Source: Campylobacteraceae bacterium | Lineage (GTDB): Bacteria; Campylobacterota; Campylobacteria; Campylobacterales; UBA6016 | Reading direction: 5' to 3' | DNA length: 20,706 nt | Assembly: GCA_022758985.1 (NCBI GenBank) | Contig: JAEMQC010000124.1 | Location: forward strand, 1-20,706 | Notes under the pieces: model-generated | What the model was told of the DNA's origin: nothing | Seen by the model: the letters and a program-made list of their open reading frames with translations, nothing else | The model's database searches: none | Shown here: in pieces, positions 15,301 to 20,706 of the stretch | How the letters are laid out: each line of letters opens with the position of its first letter | Position numbering within the stretch: the first letter of the stretch is position 1 | Made by a program: the position numbers and the translations under genes

Positions 15301-15435
15301 GTGAACTGTATGCTCTTTATCGAACTTGCAATATTTTTTAAGAGCAAGTTTTTCAGTTTGAGTTTTTTTGTTCTTCGTTGTGTGATAGTTTCTTCTGCCG
15401 CATTTCTCGCAAGCTAGGTGTACTATATCTCTCAT
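15283..15435 (-). CDS. rpmG: 50S ribosomal protein L33
   Basis: L33 is a small protein of the large ribosomal subunit near the E site. The 50-residue product reads MRDIVHLACEKCGRRNYHTT at its start, with Cys9 and Cys12, and has Lys-rich KNKKTQTEKLALKKYC and HTVHKE segments later. Only one more cysteine (Cys36) is present: the CPRC of full zinc-binding L33 is replaced by CKFD. Loss of this fourth cysteine is, from memory, also seen in other Campylobacterota. The ATG has AGAGAG upstream. The gene lies between tuf and tRNA-Trp, and its stop codon sits inside the terminator hairpin. Confidence 0.93.
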   Translation of the reverse strand: MRDIVHLACEKCGRRNYHTTKNKKTQTEKLALKKYCKFDKEHTVHKEAKL

Positions 15436-15448
15436 TTTTGACTCTCTT

Positions 15449-15479
15449 GAAATAAATAAAGGCGGGAACCAAGCCCGCC
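15449..15479 (-). terminator. Terminator between tuf and rpmG
   Basis: A 6-bp GC stem (GGCGGG at 15461-15466 with CCCGCC at 15474-15479, 7-nt loop) lies about 20 bases past the tuf stop. On the minus strand it is followed by TTTATTTATTTC, an interrupted T-tract. It probably gives partial termination after the highly expressed tRNA-tuf unit while allowing some transcription into rpmG. Confidence 0.7.
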
Positions 15480-15499
15480 CTTTACGAAACTATTTAAGA

Positions 15500-16708
15500 T
15501 TAAGCGATGATTTTGGAAACAACGCCGGCGCCAACAGTTTTGCCGCCTTCTCTGATCGCAAATCTAGTACCTTCTTCGATAGCGATTGGAGCGATTAGTT
15601 TGGCAGTAACTTTTACGTTATCGCCTGGCATAACCATTTCAACGCCTTCTGGAAGTGTTATAGTACCTGTAACGTCAGTTGTTCTGATGTAGAACTGCGG
15701 TCTATAACCTGTGAAGAATGGAGTATGTCTACCACCCTCGTTTTTAGAAAGAACGTAGATTTCAGCCTCGAACTCAGTATGAGGAGATATAGATTTTGGT
15801 TTACAAAGAACCATACCTCTCTCAACGTCTTCTTTTTTGATACCTCTTAGTAGAAGACCGCAGTTGTCGCCTGCTTCACCTTGATCCATCTCTTTGTGGA
15901 ACATTTCGATACCAGTAACTGTAGTTTTTTGAACTTCTCTAAGACCAACTATCTCAATCTCTTCGCCAAGTTTAATCACACCTCTTTCGATTCTACCAGT
16001 AACAACTGTACCCCTACCAGAGATAGAGAAAACATCTTCAACAGGCATTAGGAATGGCTTATCAGTATCTCTTTGCGGAGTTGGAATATAGCTATCAACA
16101 GCATCCATAAGAGCTTCGATTTTTGCAGTCCACTCGTTAGTTTCGCCTTTCATAGCAGCGTCAAGAGCTTGAACGGCCGAACCTGTGCAGATTGGCGTGT
16201 CATCGCCTGGGAAATCGTATGTGCTTAGAAGCTCTCTTACTTCCATTTCTACTAGTTCAAGCATTTCAGCTCTATCGGCTGGATCAAGCATATCTTCTTT
16301 GTTTAGGAAAACAACGATGTATGGAACGCCAACTTGTCTAGCAAGAAGGATGTGCTCTCTTGTTTGCGCCATTGGACCGTCAGTCGCAGCAATAACAAGA
16401 ATAGCACCGTCCATTTGAGCAGCACCAGTAATCATGTTTTTAACGTAGTCGGCGTGCCCTGGGCAGTCAACGTGCGCATAGTGTCTATTTGCAGTCTCAT
16501 ACTCAACGTGTGAAGTATTGATTGTTATACCTCTTGCTTTTTCTTCAGGAGCGTTATCGATTTGATCATAACCTCTTTTTTCAGCAAGACCTTTGTTTGA
16601 AAGAACCGCAGTAATTGCAGCAGTCAGCGTAGTTTTACCGTGGTCAACGTGTCCGATTGTACCGATGTTTACGTGTGGTTTCGTACGAGTAAACTTCTCT
16701 TTAGCCAT
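15500..16708 (-). CDS. tuf: Elongation factor Tu
   Basis: EF-Tu delivers aminoacyl-tRNA to the ribosomal A site as a GTP-bound ternary complex in the cytoplasm. The product has 402 residues, a few more than the 394 of E. coli. The P-loop GHVDHGKTT is at 19-27, the switch I region around EEKARGITI at 55-63, DCPGH at 81-85 and the guanine-specificity motif NKED at 136-139. The beta-barrel domains 2 and 3 follow, ending GGKTVGAGVVSKIIA. The ATG has AAGGAAAAGAG upstream. It is the last gene of a unit that starts with four tRNA genes, so tRNAs and their carrier are transcribed together. Whether a second tuf exists elsewhere cannot be told from this window. Confidence 0.98.
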   Translation of the reverse strand: MAKEKFTRTKPHVNIGTIGHVDHGKTTLTAAITAVLSNKGLAEKRGYDQIDNAPEEKARGITINTSHVEYETANRHYAHVDCPGHADYVKNMITGAAQMDGAILVIAATDGPMAQTREHILLARQVGVPYIVVFLNKEDMLDPADRAEMLELVEMEVRELLSTYDFPGDDTPICTGSAVQALDAAMKGETNEWTAKIEALMDAVDSYIPTPQRDTDKPFLMPVEDVFSISGRGTVVTGRIERGVIKLGEEIEIVGLREVQKTTVTGIEMFHKEMDQGEAGDNCGLLLRGIKKEDVERGMVLCKPKSISPHTEFEAEIYVLSKNEGGRHTPFFTGYRPQFYIRTTDVTGTITLPEGVEMVMPGDNVKVTAKLIAPIAIEEGTRFAIREGGKTVGAGVVSKIIA

Positions 16709-16767
16709 CTCTTTTCCTTGGATGAATTTTTTTTAAGCTTTTGGCATTAGCATTAGGTCTTTTTATA

Positions 16768-16842
16768 TGGAGCCCATAAACGGGATTGAACCGTCGACCT
16801 CTTCCTTACCAAGGAAGTGCTCTGCCACTGAGCTATATGGGC
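16768..16842 (-). tRNA. tRNA-Thr (anticodon GGT)
   Basis: The 75-nt gene has a complete cloverleaf and encoded CCA. Acceptor arms GCCCATA and TATGGGC pair perfectly, and the anticodon GGT is at 16810-16808 in loop TTGGTAA. It is the last of four tRNAs before tuf, with 59 bp to the tuf start, and corresponds in position and anticodon to E. coli thrT. Confidence 0.97.
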
Positions 16843-16892
16843 ATTATATGATAAACGAACTAAAAATACTAAGTAAAGCAGTAGAAACTGGA

Positions 16893-16968
16893 TGGAGCGG
16901 GAGACGGGACTCGAACCCGCAACTTTCAGCTTGGAAGGCTGATGCTCTAGCCATTGAACTACTCCCGC
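16893..16968 (-). tRNA. tRNA-Gly (anticodon TCC)
   Basis: The 76-nt gene has acceptor arms GCGGGAG/CTCCCGC, discriminator T, encoded CCA, and anticodon TCC at 16935-16933 within a TCAGC/GCTGA stem. It is separated by only 1 nt from tRNA-Tyr, so the pair must be processed from one precursor. It corresponds to E. coli glyT. Confidence 0.97.
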
Positions 16969-16969
16969 A

Positions 16970-17054
16970 TGGTGGTGGAAGAAGGATTCGAACCTTCGAA
17001 GGCATAACCAACAGATTTACAGTCTGTCCCCTTTGACCGCTCGGGAATTCCACC
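16970..17054 (-). tRNA. tRNA-Tyr (anticodon GTA)
   Basis: The 85-nt gene shows the long variable arm expected of bacterial tRNA-Tyr. The acceptor arms GGTGGAA/TTCCACC pair, the discriminator is A, CCA is encoded, and the anticodon GTA is at 17020-17018. It corresponds to E. coli tyrU in the same relative position. Confidence 0.97.
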
Positions 17055-17102
17055 GGCTAGACAATAGATCCAATCTCTTTTACTTAAAATCGCGATACGA
17101 AG

Positions 17103-17179
17103 TGGAGCCGGTGAAGGGATTCGAACCCCCGACCTGCTGTTTACAAAACAGCTGCTCTGGCCAACTGAGCTACACCGGC
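17103..17179 (-). tRNA. tRNA-Thr (anticodon TGT)
   Basis: The 77-nt gene has acceptor arms GCCGGTG/CACCGGC, encoded CCA and anticodon TGT at 17145-17143 in a GCTGT/ACAGC stem. It is the first gene after the strong promoter and corresponds to E. coli thrU. With the GGT isoacceptor in the same unit, it covers most threonine codons. Confidence 0.97.
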
Positions 17180-17204
17180 ATTTACCAATAAAATTGGAGT
17201 TGAA

Positions 17205-17233
17205 ATTATAGTTAAAAGTTTTTAATTTGTCAA
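17205..17233 (-). promoter_or_regulatory. Perfect-consensus promoter of the tRNA-tuf unit
   Basis: The minus strand reads TTGACA (17233-17228), then a 17-nt spacer, then TATAAT (17210-17205). All twelve bases and the spacing match the housekeeping consensus. Transcription should begin near 17198, about 20 nt before tRNA-Thr(TGT). Campylobacterota promoters usually lack a recognisable -35 box, so the perfect form fits very high demand for tRNA and EF-Tu. Confidence 0.88.
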
Positions 17234-17244
17234 TACCACTTTTG

Positions 17245-17272
17245 AAAAAAAATCTATTTTTAAAAAGATTTT
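17245..17272 (-). terminator. Terminator overlapping the end of the DUF2393-like gene
   Basis: On the minus strand AAAATCT (17272-17266) pairs with AGATTTT (17255-17249) around an AT-only loop that can itself partly pair. The T-run covers 17252-17245. The stop codon of the preceding gene (17262-17260) lies in the loop. The stem is AT-rich, so strength is uncertain. It sits only 11 bases before the -35 box of the tRNA-tuf promoter and would insulate the two units. Confidence 0.55.
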
Positions 17273-17787
17273 ATTACATAACGAACGTCATAAGATTCCG
17301 GAGAGACAACTTTTGATATATCAAAAACAAGTCTTACTTCGCTACTTTCACCCGGTTTTATAGGTATTTGAAGTAATATTTTCTGTGATGCCGCTGGAGA
17401 AAATGTATTAAAAAATTCAAGTATTGAATTATCGTTTTTTTTCACCATACTAAGCATTATATAGCTTTTTTTGATAGGTATTTTGCCTTTGTTTGTCAAA
17501 TTCGCCGTTATAACTATTGCTTTTGTATAGACCAGACGCAAGACCTTGATATTTTCCAAAGATGTTTTACGCAGATACTCCTCTAGATAATAAAAGCCTG
17601 CCACGGGAGCTACGGTTATGGTCAAAAATGAAGCAACATAGAATATAAACGCAAACAAAGGCTTTTTTCTGAGAGCAATACCCATAAAAAGCAGAAAAAG
17701 TGCAGCCAAAAAAAGTATTATAAAAAACAGATAGTGATATATTAGGAGACTATGAAAAAAATCCTTTATGCCAAAGGCTAATTCCAC
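17260..17787 (-). CDS. Two-helix membrane protein, DUF2393-like
   Basis: The function is not known. The 175-residue product has two hydrophobic helices, about 15-37 and 44-67, joined by a short basic turn (RKKP). A soluble domain of about 100 residues rich in predicted beta strands follows, with LTNKGKIPIKKSYI and an IPIKPGESSEVRLVF segment that resembles an immunoglobulin-like or FxLYD-type fold. The topology resembles DUF2393, a small family I recall from Campylobacterota; this assignment is from memory and not verified. The start is GTG, sharing a base with the TAG stop of hisIE (TAGTG), with AGGGG upstream, so translation is likely coupled. It is the last gene of the ilvE unit, and its stop codon sits in a terminator. 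Confidence 0.82.
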   Translation of the reverse strand: MELAFGIKDFFHSLLIYHYLFFIILFLAALFLLFMGIALRKKPLFAFIFYVASFLTITVAPVAGFYYLEEYLRKTSLENIKVLRLVYTKAIVITANLTNKGKIPIKKSYIMLSMVKKNDNSILEFFNTFSPAASQKILLQIPIKPGESSEVRLVFDISKVVSPESYDVRYVIKSF

Positions 17788-18449
17788 TATTTACCCCTAC
17801 TGTTTTTCTCTTCTATACCGCTTATACCAAATCTTCTTCTTATCTCGCGCTTTACCAAGTCGGGATTGACGCCGCTAAAACTGAGGCCGACAAGCGAGTG
17901 ATATACCAAATCGGCAGCCTCATATATTACTTCGTCTCTATTTTTGTCTTTAATCGCAAAACAAAGCTCAGCAGCCTCTTCTGCTATCTTTTTGCAAATA
18001 GTGTTTTCGCCTTTACTGAAAAGCTTTGCAGTATAAGATTTTTCAGGGTCGCCGAATTTTTTTGATTCTATCTCATGAAAAAGGGTGTCTATAGCGCCGT
18101 ACACTTCAGACGTATCAATCTCTTGCTCCAAAACTCTTTCGCCACTAAAAAGAGTAGTAAAAAAACAGCTTCTAGCCCCAGTATGGCATGCGACTCCGAT
18201 TTGTTCCACCATATAAAGCAGAGTATCGTTGTCGCAATCAACTAGTACATCTACTATTTTTTGCAGATGCCCGCTCTCCTCCCCTTTTTTCCATATACGC
18301 TCTTTGCTTCTTGAATAATAGTGTGCATACCCCGTCTCAAGAGTAAGCCTAACCGCCTCTTCGTCCACAAAACCCAGCATAAGCACTTCTTTACTGGCGG
18401 CGTCTTGAGCTATTGCAGGCAGCAAGCCTTTAGAAAAATCTAATTTCAT
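17787..18449 (-). CDS. hisIE: Bifunctional phosphoribosyl-AMP cyclohydrolase / phosphoribosyl-ATP pyrophosphatase
   Basis: This cytoplasmic enzyme performs steps two and three of histidine synthesis: removal of pyrophosphate from phosphoribosyl-ATP, then opening of the adenine ring of phosphoribosyl-AMP. In the 220-residue product, the N-terminal HisI domain (about 1-105) has the metal-binding DCDND at 71-75 and CHTGARSC at 88-95. The C-terminal HisE domain (about 118-205) has EEAAE at 157-161 and EAAD at 177-180, the MazG-like metal ligands. The start ATG overlaps the end of the SPFH gene by 4 bp (ATGA), and its TAG stop overlaps the next GTG start. This indicates strong translational coupling. 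It lies away from any other his gene in the window. Confidence 0.96.
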   Translation of the reverse strand: MKLDFSKGLLPAIAQDAASKEVLMLGFVDEEAVRLTLETGYAHYYSRSKERIWKKGEESGHLQKIVDVLVDCDNDTLLYMVEQIGVACHTGARSCFFTTLFSGERVLEQEIDTSEVYGAIDTLFHEIESKKFGDPEKSYTAKLFSKGENTICKKIAEEAAELCFAIKDKNRDEVIYEAADLVYHSLVGLSFSGVNPDLVKREIRRRFGISGIEEKNSRGK

Positions 18450-19480
18450 TTAGTCGCCGCCGCACCTTGTTTCGGTTCTTTCATATCCATCCATATTGAC
18501 GGCATAGCTCCGCTAGGCGTTAAGAATACCTTTGCATCCTTGTTTTCTTTAAGCGCGTCGTTGAACTTCGCCTGGGCTTCTATCTGTTTCATCTTAACAA
18601 GATTGGTAGTTAGCGATTTGCCAATAAGCTCATTCGCCTGCGCTTGACCTTTTGCCTCTATAATTTTCGCCTCTGCGTTACCTTTTGCTATCTCTGCGGC
18701 TTTTTGAGCCTCTTGCTTAGCTCTCTCGACCTCATATTTAGCTCTCTCGGCCTCTTGGTTTGCTATCTGCACTCTTTCTATCTGTTCTTTTACTTTTTCA
18801 GGAAGCGCAATATTTCTAAGTTGGATAGAGTTAAGAACAATTGGCTGGTTTTTTATTTTTTCGATTGCCTTTTGCATACCTTGCGTTATATGCGCCGCTA
18901 TCTCATCTCTTTTTGTCGGAAGCTCTTCGGCCTTAAAGTTACCTACTACGGAACGAACTACATCTCTTATGTTCGGATGTATCGTTTTCTCTTCCCAGTT
19001 TAGACCCAGGGTGGCTATTGCGTCTGCCGCCTTTTCGGGAGTCAGACTGTACTGAATAGTCAGTTCAACTTCCACTGGAAGCCCTCTGGAATCAAGCACC
19101 TGAATCGGGGTCATCTTCGCAACCCCTCTTTTGTCTATAGCCGCAGCGGTATCCTCCGAGGTATAGTTAACTATCCTAACCTTACTGTCCACAACTATCA
19201 CTTTTTGTATTATCGGCAAGAAAACATGAAACCCAGGATATAACGGTGTCTTTTCGTATTTACCGAGAGTAACTAGTATGCCCGTCTCTCCAGAGTTTAT
19301 TATCACAAAAGGACGAAACAGTGCAAGCAGCAAAATAACGGCGCCGACTAGATATATTGCTGTCATTTTATCGCCGCCGCCTTTTAGAAACTCGGGCATC
19401 TTAGGCGGCACGAATTCCCCGCCAGGTTTTTTGTCGCCACCGTTTTTTTTGTTAAAGTAGTCGTTCATATCGACTGCCAT
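18446..19480 (-). CDS. SPFH/Band 7 (prohibitin/HflK-like) membrane protein
   Basis: SPFH proteins form large membrane-anchored rings that organise the inner membrane and often control the FtsH protease, as HflK/HflC do in E. coli. The 344-residue product has a Gly/Lys-rich cytoplasmic N-terminus (1-38), one membrane helix at about 40-61, an SPFH domain at about 62-225 (INSGETGILVTLGKYEKT, PGFHVFLPIIQKV), a long charged coiled coil at about 228-290 rich in Ala, Glu and Lys, and a short tail. The start ATG is 5 nt from AAGGAA, which overlaps the TAA stop of ilvE, 9 bp upstream. Whether it is a true HflK, HflC or separate prohibitin cannot be settled by eye. Confidence 0.9.
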   Translation of the reverse strand: MAVDMNDYFNKKNGGDKKPGGEFVPPKMPEFLKGGGDKMTAIYLVGAVILLLALFRPFVIINSGETGILVTLGKYEKTPLYPGFHVFLPIIQKVIVVDSKVRIVNYTSEDTAAAIDKRGVAKMTPIQVLDSRGLPVEVELTIQYSLTPEKAADAIATLGLNWEEKTIHPNIRDVVRSVVGNFKAEELPTKRDEIAAHITQGMQKAIEKIKNQPIVLNSIQLRNIALPEKVKEQIERVQIANQEAERAKYEVERAKQEAQKAAEIAKGNAEAKIIEAKGQAQANELIGKSLTTNLVKMKQIEAQAKFNDALKENKDAKVFLTPSGAMPSIWMDMKEPKQGAAATK

Positions 19481-19489
19481 GAAAATTCC

Positions 19490-20410
19490 TTATTTTATGT
19501 ATGTCAAATGTTTTTCGTATGCAGCGTCCCTGCCGTTGACGATGTCGAAATATTTCTTTTGAAGCTTCTCGGTCATAGGCCCCATTCTACCTATTCCGAC
19601 GACCCTTGCATCAACTTCTCTAATCGGAGTAATCTCCGCCGCCGTTCCGGTAAGGAATGCCTCGTCTGCAATATATATCTCTTCTCTCGTAACTCTTCTT
19701 CTTACGACCTCTATACCCATATCTTTTGCCAGCTCAATTACCGTTACCTGAGTAATGGACTCTAGAGAGTTGTCGTTTGGAGGAGAGATTAGCTTGCCGT
19801 CTCTGACTATAAAAAAGCATGCCCCACTAGCTTCGGCAACATACCCCTCGTCATCAAGAAGCAATGCTTCGTCATATCCGCACTCTACTGCTTCATATTT
19901 CGCCATTTGAGAGTTGAGGTAGTTTGCGCTAGCTTTTGCTTTGCCCATCGTAGAGCGGTTTGAGCTTCTAGTAAATGATGAAATCTTGAGTCTAATGCCG
20001 TTTCTAAGCCCCTCTTCTCCAAGGTATGCGCCCCACTCCCACGCCGCAATAGCAACTCTAACCGGAGCATTCGCATGATAGAGTCCCATAACGCCGTAAC
20101 CTAGATAAACAAGTGGTCTAAGATATACGCTTGAGTCTTTAAAGTTATTTTTTTGGATTAGCTCTATTTGTGCAGCCTCCAACTCCTCCAATGTAAAAGG
20201 TACTTTCATAAGCGTCATTTTTGCAGAGTTAAGAAGTCTTTGCGTATGTTCTCTTAGCTTAAAAATAGCGTAACCTTTGTCGGTTTTATATGCTTTTGTG
20301 CCTTCTATTGCGGCATTGCCGTAATGCAAAGAGTGTGATAAAACATGAACTTTTGCGTCATCCCACGCTACAAATTCTCCGTCCATCCATATAAAATCAG
20401 CAGTATTCAT
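19490..20410 (-). CDS. ilvE: Branched-chain amino acid aminotransferase
   Basis: This class IV PLP enzyme transfers the amino group between glutamate and the keto acids of leucine, isoleucine and valine in the cytoplasm. The 306-residue product has family length. The catalytic lysine is Lys159 in GKAKASANYLNSQ, followed by Tyr164 and Glu193 (GYVAEASG), which hold the cofactor. The FLTGTAAEITPI phosphate-binding segment is at 252-263. The N-terminal HYGNAAIEGTKAYKT and the RPLVYLGYG region are also typical. The ATG is preceded by AGGA at about 10-nt spacing. It starts a coupled unit with the SPFH, hisIE and DUF2393-like genes, and follows a structured intergenic region after purU. A D-amino-acid or 4-amino-4-deoxychorismate relative is less likely given length and motifs. 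Confidence 0.95.
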   Translation of the reverse strand: MNTADFIWMDGEFVAWDDAKVHVLSHSLHYGNAAIEGTKAYKTDKGYAIFKLREHTQRLLNSAKMTLMKVPFTLEELEAAQIELIQKNNFKDSSVYLRPLVYLGYGVMGLYHANAPVRVAIAAWEWGAYLGEEGLRNGIRLKISSFTRSSNRSTMGKAKASANYLNSQMAKYEAVECGYDEALLLDDEGYVAEASGACFFIVRDGKLISPPNDNSLESITQVTVIELAKDMGIEVVRRRVTREEIYIADEAFLTGTAAEITPIREVDARVVGIGRMGPMTEKLQKKYFDIVNGRDAAYEKHLTYIK

Positions 20411-20448
20411 AATTAATTACATCCTATTTTTGTAGTTTGTTTGAGTCG

Positions 20449-20454
20449 ATTTTA
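20449..20454 (-). promoter_or_regulatory. Possible ilvE promoter, -10-like TAAAAT
   Basis: TAAAAT on the minus strand (GGCTAAAATCGAC), about 39 bases before ilvE, resembles the candidate rpsL -10 box (GTAAAATCGCC). It lies just past the end of the structured element, whose 3' arm it nearly touches. No -35 hexamer is seen. Confidence 0.35.
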
Positions 20455-20456
20455 GC

Positions 20457-20602
20457 CTAAGCCCCATTAATTCATAGAAAAATTCTCCCGCCTCAGCGGG
20501 TAGCTAGAGTCCACCCATCGCCTATTTGCGATGGGGCCCAGTCGGGGCTGCAGGGACATTTTTATGTCCTTGCCGCCAACACGGGCTTAGCCTGTATTGG
20601 CG
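20457..20602 (-). other. Multi-hairpin intergenic element between purU and ilvE
   Basis: Four local inverted repeats are packed into 146 bases: CCCGC/GCGGG (20487-20491, 20496-20500), CCCATCGC/GCGATGGG (20514-20521, 20528-20535), AGGGACAT/ATGTCCTT (20552-20559, 20564-20571) and CGCCAA-ACGGGC with GCCTGT-TTGGCG (20574-20602). The end segment CTAAGCCC (20457-20464) can pair with GGGCTTAG (20583-20590), or its AGCCCC part with GGGGCT (20544-20549), giving mutually exclusive long-range helices. GC content is visibly higher than in neighbouring gaps. It may be a structured RNA, a leader of ilvE, or a dispersed palindromic repeat. The strand is assumed from the neighbouring genes. Confidence 0.55.
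20478..20500 (-). terminator. Possible terminator within the purU-ilvE element
   Basis: On the minus strand the stem CCCGC-TGAG-GCGGG is followed by AGAA and then five T (20482-20478). The gap between stem and T-run makes it imperfect. It is the only T-run near a GC hairpin downstream of purU and could end purU transcription. It may instead be part of the larger structure. Confidence 0.4.
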
Positions 20603-20609
20603 TATACCA

Positions 20610-20706
20610 TTAGAATATAACAGTCTTGTTGTCGTAGACAAATATCCTATCTTCGAGCGCAAGCTTAATCGCTTTTGCCAAAACTATCTTTTCCACATCC
20701 CTGCCC
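20610..20706 (-). CDS. purU: Formyltetrahydrofolate deformylase, C-terminal fragment
   Basis: Only the last 32 codons are in the window and the rest lies beyond the right edge. The peptide begins GRDVEKIVLAKAIKLALEDR and continues IFVYDNKTVIF before a TAA stop. This closely follows the end of PurU (E. coli GRDVEKNVLSRAL...FVYGNRTIIL). PurU hydrolyses 10-formyltetrahydrofolate to tetrahydrofolate and formate, feeding formate to purine synthesis and balancing one-carbon pools. The fragment is a good match at every conserved position, but so short a piece cannot exclude a closely related formyltransferase-fold protein. It is on the same strand as ilvE, 200 bp upstream. Confidence 0.85.
   Translation of the reverse strand, partial: GRDVEKIVLAKAIKLALEDRIFVYDNKTVIF

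Noticed and set aside
16767..17053. Open frames on both strands across the tRNA cluster, with peptides such as RRDSNPQLSAWKADALAIEL
   Set aside because: They are read through or antisense to tRNA genes. Such peptides are a familiar database artefact caused by conserved tRNA sequence.
20487..20500. TPP riboswitch suggested by CTGAG in the CCCGCTGAGGCGGG hairpin
   Set aside because: The second conserved TPP-binding region is missing and ilvE is not a thiamine gene.
20467..20514. Minus-strand frame GTG...TAA of 15 codons inside the purU-ilvE element
   Set aside because: It has no ribosome-binding site and runs through two hairpins; RNA or repeat structure explains the sequence better.
20457..20602. 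6S RNA, SRP RNA, tmRNA, RNase P RNA or an integron attC site
   Set aside because: The fold is several separate hairpins, not a 6S rod with a central bubble. The conserved SRP, tmRNA and RNase P core sequences are absent, and no RYYYAAC/GTTRRRY core pair is present.
1..20706. CRISPR array, insertion sequence, phage or defence genes
   Set aside because: No regularly spaced repeats, transposase, integrase or defence-type proteins were seen; the window is core genome.

Overview
The window is a chromosomal block of translation and transcription genes from a member of the Campylobacterota (formerly Epsilonproteobacteria). It has a fairly low GC content. Every recognised gene lies on the minus strand, so it should be read from high to low coordinates. 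Three things point to this phylum: the protein sequences, an L33 that lacks the fourth zinc cysteine, and a small two-helix membrane protein resembling the epsilon-restricted DUF2393 family. rpoB and rpoC are separate genes 17 bp apart. In Helicobacter and Wolinella they are fused, so a Campylobacter-, Arcobacter- or Sulfurimonas/Sulfurovum-like lineage is more likely. I cannot name the genus.

In transcription order: (1) The 3' end of purU (20610-20706) is followed by a 200-bp intergenic region full of palindromes. (2) A tightly packed unit of ilvE, an SPFH/prohibitin-like gene, hisIE and a DUF2393-like gene (20410-17260) ends in a terminator that overlaps its last stop codon. (3) A perfect-consensus promoter (17233-17205) starts tRNA-Thr(TGT), tRNA-Tyr(GTA), tRNA-Gly(TCC), tRNA-Thr(GGT) and tuf. 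This is the same order as the E. coli thrU-tyrU-glyT-thrT-tufB operon. (4) rpmG, tRNA-Trp, secE, nusG, rplK, rplA, rplJ and rplL follow, with a possible pseudoknot before rplA and an L10-leader-type element before rplJ. (5) Next come rpoB-rpoC, then rpsL-rpsG, then fusA, which ends at 253. The last 252 bases hold only a terminator hairpin and AT-rich sequence.

The genes supply elongation factors (EF-Tu, EF-G), the ribosomal stalk and L1/L11 regions, S7/S12, L33, the SecE translocon subunit, NusG and the two large RNA polymerase subunits. Hairpins with T-runs divide the co-directional block into segments, and several are followed at once by a -10-like hexamer. This suggests terminator-promoter boundaries that let each segment be expressed at its own level.

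I see no mobile element, CRISPR array, defence system or obviously novel protein machine. The least explained pieces are non-coding: the multi-hairpin element between purU and ilvE, and the H-type pseudoknot candidate upstream of rplA. All regulatory claims are read by eye and need folding and comparative tests.
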